Source: Acephala macrosclerotiorum
Taxonomy: Eukaryota; Ascomycota; Leotiomycetes; Helotiales; Mollisiaceae
Direction of reading: 5' to 3'
Length of the DNA stretch: 64,000 nucleotides
Assembly: GCA_014904845.1 (NCBI GenBank)
Contig: MU119475.1
Span: forward strand, 1-64,000
A model generated the notes under the pieces. It was not told the origin of the DNA and searched no databases. It saw only the letters and a program-made list of their open reading frames with translations. Shown here piece after piece: positions 1 through 13,491 of the stretch. How positions within the stretch are numbered: the first letter of the stretch is position 1; each line of letters begins with the position of its first letter. Both the position numbers and the translations under genes were made by a program.

Positions 1-634
1 TTTACGAATTTTTTTTTTTAAAATATTTATTTTAATTTTTTCGATTATATTTTTTAATTTAATTTAAATTTTATTATAAAAAATTTTTTTAAATTTTTTT
101 AAAAAAAAAATTTATTTCGAAAAATATTATAATTATTTTATTTAACGATTTATAATATTTAATAAAATTTATAATTCGATTTTATAATTTACACTTTATA
201 AAATATAATAATATTTTTGATTTTTTTTAATTAATTTTTTTTAAATTAATAATAAATTACAAAATTTTTATTCGATTATAATATTTTTTTAAATTTAATT
301 AATTTTACGATTTTTTTAAAATTTCGATTTTATTTACGAAAATTTTATTATTATTTTAATTCAATTTTCAATTTTTATTAAAATTTAAAAAATTTCAATT
401 ATTATATTCGATAAAATTATTTAAAAAATATATAATAAAAAAAAAATAAAAACTTTTTTTTTATATTTATTAATATTATTTTTTTAATATATAATTGATT
501 TAATTTTAATATTATCGATTTTTATATTTATTATAAGAAATTTAATTATATTAAATTTAAATATTTTTATTTTAAAAAAACGATTAAAATTTTCATATTC
601 TTATAAATATATATATAATTATCAATATAAAATC
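1..634. other. AT-rich flank, no recognisable feature
   Basis: Extremely AT-rich DNA left of element A1. Nearly all C and G are in CpG pairs, as expected after RIP. I see no reading frame or repeat match that I can name. Confidence 0.6.
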
Positions 635-670
635 TATTAAAAAATATGAAATAAATATTTATTTTTAATA
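635..670 (-). repeat. Remnant of the 3' LTR of A1
   Basis: Reads as the reverse complement of the end of the ~98-bp group A LTR and then jumps to the internal 3' sequence (tttttatacgatc). About 60 bp of the LTR are missing compared with 45,638-45,735 and 54,714-54,810. The break lies at a short shared ttaata. Confidence 0.6.
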
Positions 671-879
671 TTTTTATACGATCAAATATTTTTATATATT
701 TTAAACGAGTAAATTTAAAAGTTTTTATATATTATATATAAAATTTAATTATATTTTTAATAAATTAAAATTAAAATTATATAAAAAATTTTTTATAAAA
801 AAATAACAAATAATAAATAAAAAAAACGATAAAAACTAATAATAAAATATTAATAATAAAAATAAAATTTTTATTTTAA

Positions 880-2300
880 TTTAAAATATTTCATATAATA
901 ATTATTTAAATAATATAAATAAAATCGACGTTATAATTAAATATATTTAAATCGAATTCGAATTAATTTATAAACGATTAATTAAATAATAAATTTTTAT
1001 AATTATTTGAAATTTTTAAAACGATTTTTTTAATAATATTTTTATTACTTTATTTATAATTTAGTATAATATATTCGATTTTATAAAATAAAATAAAAAT
1101 TATAAATTAACGTTTAATAAATTAATTAACAATTATCGATTTTATATTAAAAATATAATCGAATATTAATCGTTTAATATTACAATTATCGATTTAATTA
1201 AAATCGATATAATTTTCAAACGATTAAATTGATTTTCGAAAAATTAAATTTATATTAAATATATTTTAAATATATTAAAAGATTTTTTTTATTATTTTTA
1301 TATATATTTCGATCGATTTTAAAACGAATCGATTAACGATTAAAACGATATAAATAAAATCGAATTACGTATTAAATATAACGTATATAAAACAATCGAT
1401 AATAAATTAATATATTTATCGAAAAAAAAAAAAAATTTTTAATAATTTTTTTTTGATTAAAATTGAATAAATCGTTAATTCTATTAAAATATTAATAATA
1501 AAATTAATCGATATATTATTATTTTCAAGAATTTTTTAAAAATAAATTATTTATAAAAAACGATAAAAACGATAAAAACGATTTTAAATAATTTTTATAT
1601 TTAAATAAAAATAATATAAATCGAAATTAAATATATAAAAATAAAAATTAAATTTTTTTTTAATAATATTAATATTTTTTCGTAAATTATCAATAATAAA
1701 AAAATTATTAATATAAATAATAATAATAATATTTTTTTAATTAAAAATAAAAATATTAATATTAAAAAATTTAAAATTTTATTTTGAAAAAAAATTAATA
1801 AAAAAATTATATTACATATAAAATAATTATTTAAAATTATATAAAGTTTTATTTAATTTAATAATTTTTAAAATATTATATTTAATAAATAAATTAATAT
1901 ATATTTTAATATTAATTTTTTTGAAAAAAAAATTTTTTTTTATATTTATTTAATTAATTTTTTAATTATAAATAATTTTATAGTTTATTAGTTTTATTAT
2001 TAAAATAAAAAAATTATAAAAATCGATTTTTTTTTTCGTTATTTAAAATCGCGAATTATTTATTATATTTTATATTATAAAAAAAAAATTATAATATTAT
2101 ATTTAATTTAAAATATTTATTTTTTAATAAATAATTTATAATCGTTCGAATATTTTATTTTTATTTACGTTTTATTTTTTATTAAAAAAAATTTTTTATA
2201 TTATTACTTTTTATTATTTTTATTACGAATAATTTATAATTTATTCGAGTATTCGAAATTCGAAAAATTTATTTAAATTCGTATAATCAAAAAAAAACAA
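880..2300 (-). pseudogene. Copia RNase H and reverse transcriptase remnant (A1)
   Basis: Aligned with plus-strand fragment 54,905-55,400, whose frame gives KRQFTI, then NNQNIIIFTKN and RIKYINI. These are decayed forms of the copia RNase H motifs KRQPT, DNQ(G/S)AI and RTKHIDI. The RT catalytic box YVDD is at 1,704-1,715 on the minus strand and reads YINN, so both catalytic aspartates are lost through G-to-A/C-to-T changes. Stops are frequent. This is not a functional gene. Domain limits are approximate, set by homology to the other copies. Confidence 0.8.
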
Positions 2301-4215
2301 TAAAAAATAATTATTATAAAATATAAAATAAAACGAGAAAAAAATTGTATATATCGATAATAAATTCGATATAAAAAAAAGAAATTAAATTAAAAAAATC
2401 GAAAAATTATTAAAAATACAAATAATTAAAAATAATAATTATAAAAAAAATTTTTTTTTTAATAAATTAATAAAATTAAAAAAATTTAATTATTAAAAAT
2501 AAAAATAAATTAAATAAATTAATTTTATTATTAATATTTAAATTAAATTTCGATTTTTAAATATAATTTTTTTTTATTTAAAAAAATTAAAAAAAATTTA
2601 ATAAAAAATTATTCGATTAAAAATTTTTTTAATTGAATTCGATTAAAGAATTTTTACGTTAAAAATTTAATCGATAATTTATATAAAAATAATAAAACGA
2701 TTTAACGATTATAAATCGAAAATATAATTGAAAATTTTTTTTTTTAATTTTATATTATTAAATAAATAATTAATATTTTTAAAAAAATAAAAAATTATTA
2801 TAAAATAAATTAATTTAAATAAATTCGATTTTAAACGATTAAAAATAAATAATAATAAAATAATTAGTTTTATATAATCGATAAATTATTTTTTTTATTA
2901 TTAATTTTTTTTTTTTATAATTTAAATCGAATAAAAATATTAAAATAAATAAATAAAATAAAATAACGAATTTTTATACGAATTTTAACGTTAAATTTTT
3001 TTTAATAATTTAATCGAATTTATAAAATAATTTATAAATTATTAAAATTCGTATTTATATTTGTTTTTTAAAATAAATTTATTTTATAAAATGCATTTAA
3101 TATTTTTAATTGAAATTGTTCGAATAATACGATTATTTGATTTTAAAATTTTATATAAAATATTTTTTTTATATTTAATTAAAAATTTTCAAATAATTTT
3201 ATTACGAATTTTTTAATTTTTATTAAAATTATAATAATAAATAATAAAATCGAAAATTTTATTATAATCGTAATTAAAAATTTTATTATAATACGTTTTA
3301 AATAATAATATAATTAAAAATAAAAACAATATATATATTTAATCGTTTTCGATTAAAAATTGAAATTAAAATTAATTTTTTTTTTAAAAAAAAAAATCGT
3401 TTTTTTTTAAATAATTTAATCGAATTATTCGAATAAATATAATTCGATAAATTTTTAATCGATATTATTTTTTTTAAAAAATTTTGTAAAATTTATTAAT
3501 TACGTAATTTTTATTATTATTATTTTATTATTATTTAATTATTTATTTTTTATTTCGATATTTGAAATAATTTTTAAAATAAATAAAATAATTTATAATT
3601 TCGTTTTTAAATTTAATAATATATATTCGTATTAATTTAATTTATTTATATATAAATATAATAAAAAATCAATTATTATTGAATTTTTTAATAAAAATTA
3701 AATCGATTATATTAAAATAAATTAATTTTATTAAATATTTTTTTAATTTAATAAAATAATTATACGATTTTCATTTTTTTTATATAATATATATATTATA
3801 AATATATAATTTATTTTTAAGTTTTATTATAAAATCGATTAAAAGTTTATTAAGTTTTTAAATATCGAAATAATTTATACAATTATATTAAATAAATTTA
3901 TTTCAAACGATTATATAAATTTTAAATAATTTAAACGAATAAAAATTTCATTTAATCGAAATTTTAATTATTAAAATAATATAAAAAATATTATTTAATT
4001 CAATTGAAAAATGAAAATTATTTTATATTATAATATTATTAATATATTATTTAAATTTGAAATTAAAATAAATTTTTTTTCGATTTTTTAAAATTTTTTT
4101 TTTTTTTTTTTATATTTTCGTATAATTCGAAATTATTAAATTAAAATCGATTTATAGTAATATAATTAATATTAATAATTTAATCGTTTTTAAAAAATTC
4201 GATAAAAATAAAACG

Positions 4216-5227
4216 TTTATTTTTATATCATTTTTCGAATTTAACGTTTCGTTTTATTGAAACTTTTTTCGATTTTAACGATTTTTTAAATTATTATATT
4301 CGTTATTTTTAAGCATTTTTAAATATTTAAAATCTCTATATAATGCGTATTACTCGATAGCGAGTTCAAATATTTTTTCGAGTTTTTTTAAAAGCGTTAT
4401 TAACGCGAATTTCACGCGATTATAAAAAATGAAAATATTAAATAATTTTAATTATCGTTTCTCGAAAAAACAATAAAAAACTTTTAATATTTAAATTTTT
4501 TTTATATTTAATATAAATAAAAAAATATCGATAATTTAAATTGTATTATAATTATAAATAGATAAACTATTAATAAACGTTTAATTTATTATTATAATTT
4601 ATAAAAAACTCGATAATATTATTAATAATTTTATTAAAAAAATTATTATATTAAAATTAAAAAAAATTATTTATTATATTAAAAAAAGTTTATCGCGTAT
4701 ATTTTAAATTTATTATACGTATTTATTTAAAGAATTATTTTTATTATTTTTCGAATTTAAAATTAAAATTTTAATTTTAATTTTTTATTTTTTATTTTTA
4801 AATTTATTATTTTCGTAAAAATAATAATAAAAAATTTAAAAACTTTAATAAATTTAAAAATAAATATTAAATTTTTTTACTTTTTTTTTAATAAAAAAAA
4901 AACTCGTTTTTAATATTGATAACGTTTTATTCGAGTTCGAAAATAATAAAATCTCAATTTTAAATAAAAAAAAACTCGTATATTTTTATTATTATTAAAT
5001 TGTAAATACGATTTAATCGATTTTAATTTTTTGTTTTTCAATAAAAATTAATAAATAAAATCGAAGTTTTATACTAATAAAAATCTCGTCGATTAAATTT
5101 ATAATTATCGATTGAGCGTTTATTTTATCGATTTAAACTATTCGAAACTTTTTATTTTTTTAAAAAAATATCGAAATTATAATTAAAATTTTATATTTTA
5201 CGAATATTAAAACATTTAAAAAATAAT
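4216..5227. other. Left part of the block inserted in A1
   Basis: The A1 sequence ends in ...aataaaacg at 4,215 and resumes after a similar aataaaaacg at 11,408, so this block looks inserted with a short flanking duplication. Around 4,330-4,430 the RIP load is lower (agcgagttc, cacgcg). No coding similarity recognised. Confidence 0.4.
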
Positions 5228-6024
5228 TTAATTATCAAAAAAAAATTTTTTTATTAATCGTTTTACTAAAAAACACGTACACTAATAACGCTATTAGCGA
5301 GTCAATAATAATTTAATCGATTGTTAATATTATCGATTATTTTAATCTAATATTAATAGTGTTAATCTAATATTAATAATATTAAAATATTACTAATAAT
5401 ATCAATTTAAAATTAAATATTTAAATATTTGAAATTTATAATCTATAATACTTATTTAGTTTATTATAAAAGTTTCAAATAAATCTATTAAACGCGTATT
5501 AAAATATTAAACTATAAAATTAGAATTTATTGAATTTTAGTGTTTTTTATTAAAATTTATATACAGACTAATAATCGCACTTTATTCGATCAATAGATTT
5601 TCATCGTCTTATAAATCATACAAATAAATAAAAATGAAAATTGAAAATATTAACGTTACTTGAAATCTGATCGTAAAATCGATCGATTCAAGCAAAGTTT
5701 ATACGAGTAGAAATGTCGATTAAATATGCGAGTAGTAGTTACGTTGCACTGCGCTGCGCTACGCTGCTCGATATTGAGAGCTTAGATTAAAGCACTTAGA
5801 AATTGAGCGACTCAATTTGATTAAGTGTAACTACATAAAGGTCGAGCGCAGTCGTCTACAGTCGCCGAAAGTCGAGAGTTTTAGTATTCTTATAGGTCTA
5901 GATCTATTTACCAATCGATTATCATTGGACGCCAAAGTTTTAAATATACAATAATTGCGTAGCGCGCGCTATTAGCAAACTGTTAATACTATTGACAATC
6001 AATTAGTATATAAATTTTTTTTTT
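5228..6024. repeat. Repeat E1, ~770-800 bp, GC-normal core
   Basis: First of two direct copies (the other at about 6,275-7,050). They share a long colinear order of blocks: the start ttattaatcgttt, an AT-rich first half, and then a less mutated core at about 5,560-5,980. That core includes tagaatcgatcgattca-like sequence, gagcttagatta, gcgactcaat, a cagtcg run and gacgccaaagttt. C outside CpG survives in the core, unlike the surrounding DNA. The first half has near-palindromic stretches around ctattag. Could be an LTR, a tandemly duplicated non-coding repeat or a MITE-like unit. No TG...CA ends or primer site confirm an LTR. Confidence 0.65.
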
Positions 6025-6274
6025 CATAATTATACAATTATTATTATTTTCATTATAATAAAAAACTTGAAAAATACTATAATTACTTTTATTAAACAAA
6101 TAATACTAAAAAAAAACTTAAATATAAACTCGAATTAAATTAATTTTTACGAGATTTTTTTAATATAATTCGAATATAATAATAAATATAATTATTTAAA
6201 TAGTTTTTTTTTTTTAAAAAAAAATACGTTTTTTTCGATTATTTAATACTAGTAATAAAATGAAATTTATTAGA
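6025..6274. other. Spacer between E1 and E2
   Basis: About 250 bp of AT-rich DNA separate the two E copies. No feature recognised. Confidence 0.5.
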
Positions 6275-7050
6275 AAAAAAACTAAAATTATATCAAGAAA
6301 AATATTTTTTATTAATCGTTTTATCGAAAAACACGTATATTAATAATACTATTAGTAAATCAATAGTAATTTAATCGATTATTAGTATTATCGACTATTT
6401 TAATCTAGTACTAATAGCGCTAGTTTAGTACCAATAATATTAAAATATTACTAATAATATTAATTAAAAATTAAATATTTAAATATTTGAATTATATAAT
6501 TTATAGTATTTATTTAATCTATTGTAAAAGTTTAAAACAAATCTATCGATCGCGCATTAAAATATTAAATTACAAAATTGAAAACTATTAAATTTTGATA
6601 TTTTTTATCAAAAAACTAATAATCGCTTTTTATTCGATCAATTATTAAAAATATTAAAACAATCGATAAAAATAAAAATCGAAAATATTAATACTATTTG
6701 AAATCTAATCGTAGAATCGATCGATTCATGCAAAGTTTACGCGCGTAGAGAATGCTAAGAGAGTCTTATTAAAGAGTCTTGCAATTAATCGGTATTGAGA
6801 GCTTAGATTAGAATAGAGCATTTAGAGATTGAGCGACTCAATTGATTAAATGTGACTACATAAAGACCGTGCGCAGTTGTCTACAGCCGCCGAGAGCCGA
6901 GAGTTTTAGTGTTCTTATAAACTTAGATCTATTTGTTAATCGACTATTATTAGACGCCAAAGTTTTAGATATGCAATTATTGCGTAGTACGCGCTATTAG
7001 TAAGCCGCTAGTACTATTGACAGTTAATTAATATATAAAATTTTTTTTTA
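6275..7050. repeat. Repeat E2, second direct copy of E
   Basis: Direct copy of E1, offset by about 1.05 kb. The differences I inspected are mainly transitions plus a few indels. One replaced stretch stands out: E1 has a ctgcg-rich run at about 5,740-5,770 where E2 has aagagagtctt-type sequence near 6,755-6,785. The core (about 6,600-7,030) again retains C outside CpG and includes ccgccgagagccgagag. Function unknown. Confidence 0.65.
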
Positions 7051-10000
7051 ATATACTCAATACAATTCAAACTATTAAAAATTTTATAATTCGATTATTT
7101 GTACTTATTACGATTATTATAATTATTATTTCGTTAAAATAAATTAATATAAAAATTTATTTAAAATTTAAATAATAAAATTATAATAATATTTACATTT
7201 AATACTAATAAAAAAATAAAAATCTTCGAATATAAATTCGTAAATTTATTAATTATTAATAAATAAATAATTCGTAATATTATATTTAAATCGAGTAATT
7301 TTAAAATAATTCGAATTTTTTTATCGTTTAAAATTTTTATATTAATACGAAAAAATATAAATTTTAATAAATTTGATTTTTATAATTAATATTAAAAAAT
7401 TTATATTAATCTCGTAATAATAATTATAATCGATTAATATAAAAATAAAAAAATTTATAAATTTATTAAATTAATATAATTAAAAAAGTTTTTAATTATA
7501 TTATATTATTATAAATAGTTTTTATTAAAAAAAATATATATATATAATTTACGTTTAAAAAAAAAATTTCGTTTTTATTTTAAATTAATATTAATAAATA
7601 TTTTATTTTAAATTTATATTAATTTTTTTTTAAAATAAAATAATAAATTATATTATTTATTTAGTTTTTTTTTATTTAAATATTTAATAAAAAATTTTTC
7701 AATATATAATACAATATATTTAAATTAAATATTTTAATAATTTATCGAGAAAAAAAATGTAATATAATAATTTTTTTCGAATAAAATAAATTTTATTAAT
7801 ATTTTTGAAATTTTAATTTAATAATATAAATATATTATTGATTTTATTTTTTTTAATATTTTTTTCATTTTTTCGTCGATTTGTAAAAATATATAAAACG
7901 AATTAAATTATATAATACAAATTATTACGATTTTCAAACGAGAAATAATTTTATTAAAACAATTTTATTTTCGAATTATAAACGAGAATTTAAAAAAAAA
8001 ATTTTAAATTTATTAAAAATAAAATCGTTAAATTATTAAATTTTAAAATTTTAAAATTTTAAAATAAATTAACGAATATATTATAATATTATTATACGTA
8101 TTCGATTTAATAATTTAAAATTACTAAAAAAAAAATAAAAAAAAAATTGAAAATAAAACGAAATTATTAAAAATATATTATTAATAAAATGCGTAATAAT
8201 AAAAACTTATATAAAATTATTAATTAATATAAATTTATAAAAAATTTCAAGTTTTTTTTTTTTAATTTTAAATAAAATAATAATAAAAAATATTATAAAA
8301 AAATATTATTTTATATTTAGAAATTTTAAATAAATTTAATTTAATAAACGATTTCGATTACAATTTATTAACGAAATAAAAAAGTTATAAAAATTTTAAA
8401 TAAAAAAAAAAGATTTGATTAAAAAAAAAAAAAAAAAATACAATTAAAATATTTAATATTTTTTTGGAAATTAATCGAATAATAATTTATTTATTCAAAT
8501 TATATTTAATTTATATAAAAAAAGTAATATATAATTTATTTATATTAAATTTATATAAAAAAAGTAATATATAATTTATTTATTTAATATTTATATTTTA
8601 ATTACTTTTTTTAAATATAAAAATTAATAAAAATAATTATAATATTAAAAATCGAAAAAAAAAAAATTTTCGATTAAATTTTAAAAATTTATTATATTAT
8701 TATTATATATATTAAAAAGATTCGAAAAAATTATTATTAAACGTATTTTTTAAATAGTATTTATTTAAAGTATTTTAAATTTTTAATATGAAAAAATATT
8801 ATTTAAACGTTTTATAATAAATTTAATTATTATTTTTATATATAATATTAAAATCGTAATAATAATAATAATAAAAAAATTACAATAATTATAATAAACG
8901 TATAAAGTGTTTTTAATATATTATTAAAATATAAACTTTTAAAATAAATAATAAAATAAAACTAATTTTTATTATTTTTAAAATTAATAAACGAGTTTTT
9001 ATTAAATTAATAAATTAAAATTAAATTAAATTTTTTTATTATATGTAATTACAATATTAAATATAATACTTTATAAAATTCTTTATTATTATCGATTTTA
9101 TATATATTATATTTAATAAAACTTTTAAATTAAAATGTTATACTATGATTCGATTATATAAATAATATTTATTTATATAAAATATTCGATTTTTTCGATC
9201 GAAATATTAAATTTTTAATAATAAATATATAAAATATTTTCGATTATAAAAATATTAATAAAATCTTTTTCATTTTTAAAAAATTAAAAATAATATATTT
9301 TATTAAAAAATAAAATAAAATTTTTTCAAAGTATATAATTAATTAAAAAATTATTATTATTATTATTATTAATACTTTTAAAAATAATAAATAATTAATT
9401 ATACGTTAATTAAACGTTTAATTTAATTAAAAACTCTCGTTTAAAAAATATATTATAAAATAAACGAATAAAACTCGAATAATTACAAATTATATTCGAA
9501 GTTTAATATAGATTATTTATAGTTTTTTTATTTTTTTTCTACGTAAAACAATTATTATTTGCGTATTATTATTTATTTTATATAAAATAAAAATTTTCGA
9601 TTTATAAAATAAAATAAAAATAAAATAATAAACGCTAAAATCGAATAATACGTTATATTAATAAATAGAATTTTAATTCAAATCGCGAGAAAAGTTTTAT
9701 TAATATAGAAAACTATTTTAATAATTATATTATTTTAAGACGTAAATTTTTTGTCGAGAATAATTATATTAAAAAAAAATTAAACTTCGTTTTATTATGA
9801 GATTTCAAATTATCGACGTTTAATATTTATTAATTCGACGTATTTTCTTTTTATATAATTGTTCGTAAAATAAAAGTAAATATATAATAAAAATTTAAAA
9901 TTAAAATTTAAAAACTCGAAATATTTTTTTTAAATATTTTTTACTTGTAATTCGTTTTATAATATTTTATTATTAATTGTAAAACGAATTCTATAAAAAA

Positions 10001-11400
10001 TATCAATAAAAAAATAATAATAAAAAAATTTATTAATTTTAAATATTATTATTTTCTTTGATAAATCGAAGTAATATTATTATAATATTTAATATATTAA
10101 ATACGATTTTATTGTATATTAAAATTAAAAAAAATATATTTATAAAATACAAATTTATTAATAAAATATTTTATATTTTTAATATTGAAATAATCGAAAT
10201 CTAAAAAAAAATTTAATATGTTATTTATTTTCTTTTGAAAATATATTGTAAAATTATTTGATTATATATTGATAATATTTTAATAATTTAAAATATTAAA
10301 AAAAAGTATTTATTTTTTTATAATAAACTTTTTTAAATATTTAAAAAATTATAAAAATTTACAATATTAAATTTTATTAAATCTTTAAATATACTAATAT
10401 TATAAAAAATAAAACGATTAATAAACTCGTAAATTTAAATATAATAAATTTAATTTAAAATAATAATATAATCGCAAAATTTATTATTAGTAATATTCGT
10501 TCGATTTATTGAATTATAAAAAATTTTTTCGAACAAAATAATAAAAAAATTAAAATTTTAAATTATTTGTATAATATAAAAAGTAAAATTTTAAATACGT
10601 TATTAAAAATTTATTAAAATTAATATTTTTACTATATACTTTTTATCGTTTTTTAATAATATAATTTTTTTATAAAATTTTTATTTAATATTATATTAAA
10701 TTTTAATATAAAAAAATAAAAATAAAATACTTTTACAATCGCGTTAAAACGTTATTATATTTCGTATTTTATTTTAAAACTCGAAAACGTTTTTAAAAAT
10801 AGTTTAATAAATTATTTATATTTTTTTTTATTACAAAAAAAATATCGATTATTTATAAGTTTTTAAATTAATATAATTTATTGAATTATTTAAAATAATA
10901 AAATTTTATTTTAAAATTTTATATTTAATAAAAAATTAAATTTTTTTATTTTTATTTGTATTAAAATTCGTTTATATTAATATTTATTGAAAGTTATAAC
11001 GTTTTTTTTTTATTATATTATTTTTTAAAAATTTAAAAAATTTTTTTATTTAATTATTATATTAATACGTTTTATTTGTATAAAGTATTATATTAATAAT
11101 ACTTTAAAATTTAATTTTACGATTTTATTTGTAATCGTAAAATACTATATTGAACTTTAATTTTTAATAATTAATTGTATTTATTTTACTCGAAGAAAAA
11201 AAGTTTTTTATATAATTATCGAATTTTCGAATTTTATTTCGATTAAAATTATTTTTTAAAATTATTATATATTTATATTTAAAAATATATATATACGTAA
11301 TATTTTAATTTAATACGTTTCGAATATTTTATAAAAAGTTTTAAATTACGAGTTTTATTCGATTTTATTGAACGTTAATTAATATAATAATAATAATAAA
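7051..11400 (+). mobile_element. Fragment D1: copia gag/protease/integrase region, C type
   Basis: Colinear with the interior of element C (about 58,300-61,300). Clear anchors pair 7,690 with 58,590, 8,160 with 59,155, 9,060 with 60,070, and 9,740 with 60,730. Both copies translate on the plus strand at that last anchor to a similar peptide (D1 KTILIIILF then NFLS; D2 KTILIIILF then NTNLLS). This resembles the LYVPxxxxNLLS segment between copia protease and integrase. The fragment is full of stops. Neither LTR is visible. It ends at the point where A1 resumes. Confidence 0.6.
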
Positions 11401-13392
11401 TAAAAACGAAAAAAATTATATCGAGTAAAAAAAAAAAAAACCGAAAAAAAAGCGAATATAAAAATCGATTTATTATCGATAATTAAAAATTGAAAATTGT
11501 AAATTATAATCGTAATCGTATTAATAAATTTTATAAATAAAATAAAAAATAATATAAATTCGATTAAAAATTTTAATTTTTTCGAAAATAAATTTTTTAC
11601 GTTATTCGATTTTCGTTTATTATTTTTTTTTTTTAATATTAAAAATTTTTTTAAAATAAAAATATTTAATAAAATATTTAATTTTTATATAATATAATTT
11701 TTTATAATAATTATAAAAGTTTCAAGTATTTAATAAACGATTATTTATTATAAAAACGATTTTAATATTAGTAATAAATGAATTTTATTATTATTTTTTA
11801 TTAATCGTTTTTTAAATTATTATATTTTATTTGATTATAAAATTTTTAAACGTTTAAATAAAATTATAAATCTATTAAAATAACGTAATAAAAATTTCGT
11901 ATATAAATTTAAATTTTTAAAAAAATCGTAAAATTAATTAAATAAATATAAAAATTATTATTTTATAAAAGTTTTTTAATTCGTTATTAATTTAAAAAAA
12001 ATTAATTCGAGAAATCGATAATATTTTTATATTCGATTAAAATAAAAATATAAAAACGCGTAATAAAATCAATTAATTTTTCTATTTTAATAAATTGTTT
12101 TAAATAAAAAATATTTAATATTCGATAAATTCGATTAAAAAAATTTACTTTTTCTAATTATTATATTTATATCGATTTTTAATAACGAAATAATTTTAAT
12201 ATTAAATTTTTTTTAAACGAGTATTTTTTTATTATATATTATTTTAAATAAAAATTATTTATTGTATTTCGTTTTATAAGCGAATTTTTTTATATTAATC
12301 GTATTATTTTTACATTTAAATTTCGTAATTAAATATAGTTTAAATTATTATTATATAATATAATTAAAATTATTTATAATAAAAATTTTATCGATTTTAC
12401 GATAGAAATCGAATTAATTTTTTTCGTTTTTAAAAATTAAAATAAAAATAAATTTTTTTTTTTACGAATATTTTAATTTTTTTAATTATTATTTAAAATC
12501 GAATATAATAATATAAATCGCGTATATTAATAAACGAAATTTTGATTTAAAAAATAAAATATAATATTAAATTTTTTTTTTAAAATTCGTTATAAATACG
12601 AAATAAAAACGTCAATAAAAAAATTTTAATCGTTTAAAAATAAATTTTAAATCGATTTACGATTAATTAAATTCGTTTTTTATTAGTAATAAAAAATTTT
12701 ACAAAAAAAAAAAAAAATTTAAATATAAGAAAATTCGATTAATAAATAATTAAAAATTACGAATAATTATTTTATCGTTTAAAAATAATTTATATATTAT
12801 AAAATCGAAAATATTTATAAATCTTTAAAAAAAAAAAAACGTAATTCTTTTAAAAATCGACGTTTATAAACGAGAAAATATTATTATTATTATGTATAAT
12901 TAATATTAAATTGTAAATTTTATTAAGAATATTAATAAAAATATTAAACGTATTTTAAATAATATTTTCGAAATAATAAAATTATTAATTAAAATTTTAT
13001 TAAATAAAACAATATCGAGATTACGATTACTCGAATTAAAAAATTTTTTTTTTATAAAAAATACGATTGAAAAATATAATATATAACGTTTTATCGATTT
13101 TATATTTTATATATTTATTTCATTTTTATTTAATTTATTTAATTCGTTTAATTCGTTCGAGTTTTTAATATTTTTTTTAATTTGAATTAAAGTTCGTTTA
13201 TAATCGTTTTCGACGTTTTATATCGTATATAAAAAAAATAATTAAAACAATCGAAAATTCGAGAAATAAAAAATAAAATAAAATAATAAAATAATAAAAA
13301 ATGAGTAAAACTTCGAATTATAAAAAATAAATAATTAAATAAATAATTTTTAAATAAATAAATAATTTCGTACGAAATTCAAATTTATAATT
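11401..13392 (-). mobile_element. A1, 5' half (gag side)
   Basis: Continues the minus-strand element A1 after the 7.2-kb block. Aligns with A2 at 42,820-44,712 and 45,476-45,637. Compared with A2 and A3 it lacks about 765 bp near 13,235. A 9-bp repeat (gaattaaac type on the coding strand) lies at about 13,130-13,165. Gag position is inferred from order only; I cannot read gag motifs. Confidence 0.8.
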
Positions 13393-13491
13393 TATTAAAA
13401 AATATAAAATAAATATTTATTTTTAATAATATATAAAAAAAATAAAAAAAATTTATATATAAAAAAAAATGAAAAAAATTTCATTTTAATA
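13393..13491 (-). repeat. 5' LTR of A1
   Basis: 99 bp, reverse orientation. It aligns with the other group A LTRs (22,082-22,179; 45,638-45,735; 54,714-54,810; 55,747-55,845). Ends that were TGTTA...TAACA are now tattA...TAata through RIP. Confidence 0.8.

Larger units (their letters stand above)
635..4215 (-). mobile_element. Copia retrotransposon A1, 3' half (pol side), RIP-mutated
   Basis: Minus-strand Ty1/copia element; this part holds the 3' LTR remnant, RNase H, reverse transcriptase and, by position, integrase. It aligns base by base with A2 (39,090-42,830) and with the plus-strand fragment at 54,811-55,750. Differences are overwhelmingly C/T and G/A. Continuity breaks at about 4,215, and the same element resumes at 11,401, so the block between is a later insertion or rearrangement. 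The left flank (aaatc) and the right flank of the other half (acgtt) do not match as a target duplication. Confidence 0.85.

Noticed and set aside
5228..7050. E1 and E2 as the LTR pair of one element
   Set aside because: Only about 250 bp separate them, no TG...CA ends and no primer site; left as an unclassified direct repeat.
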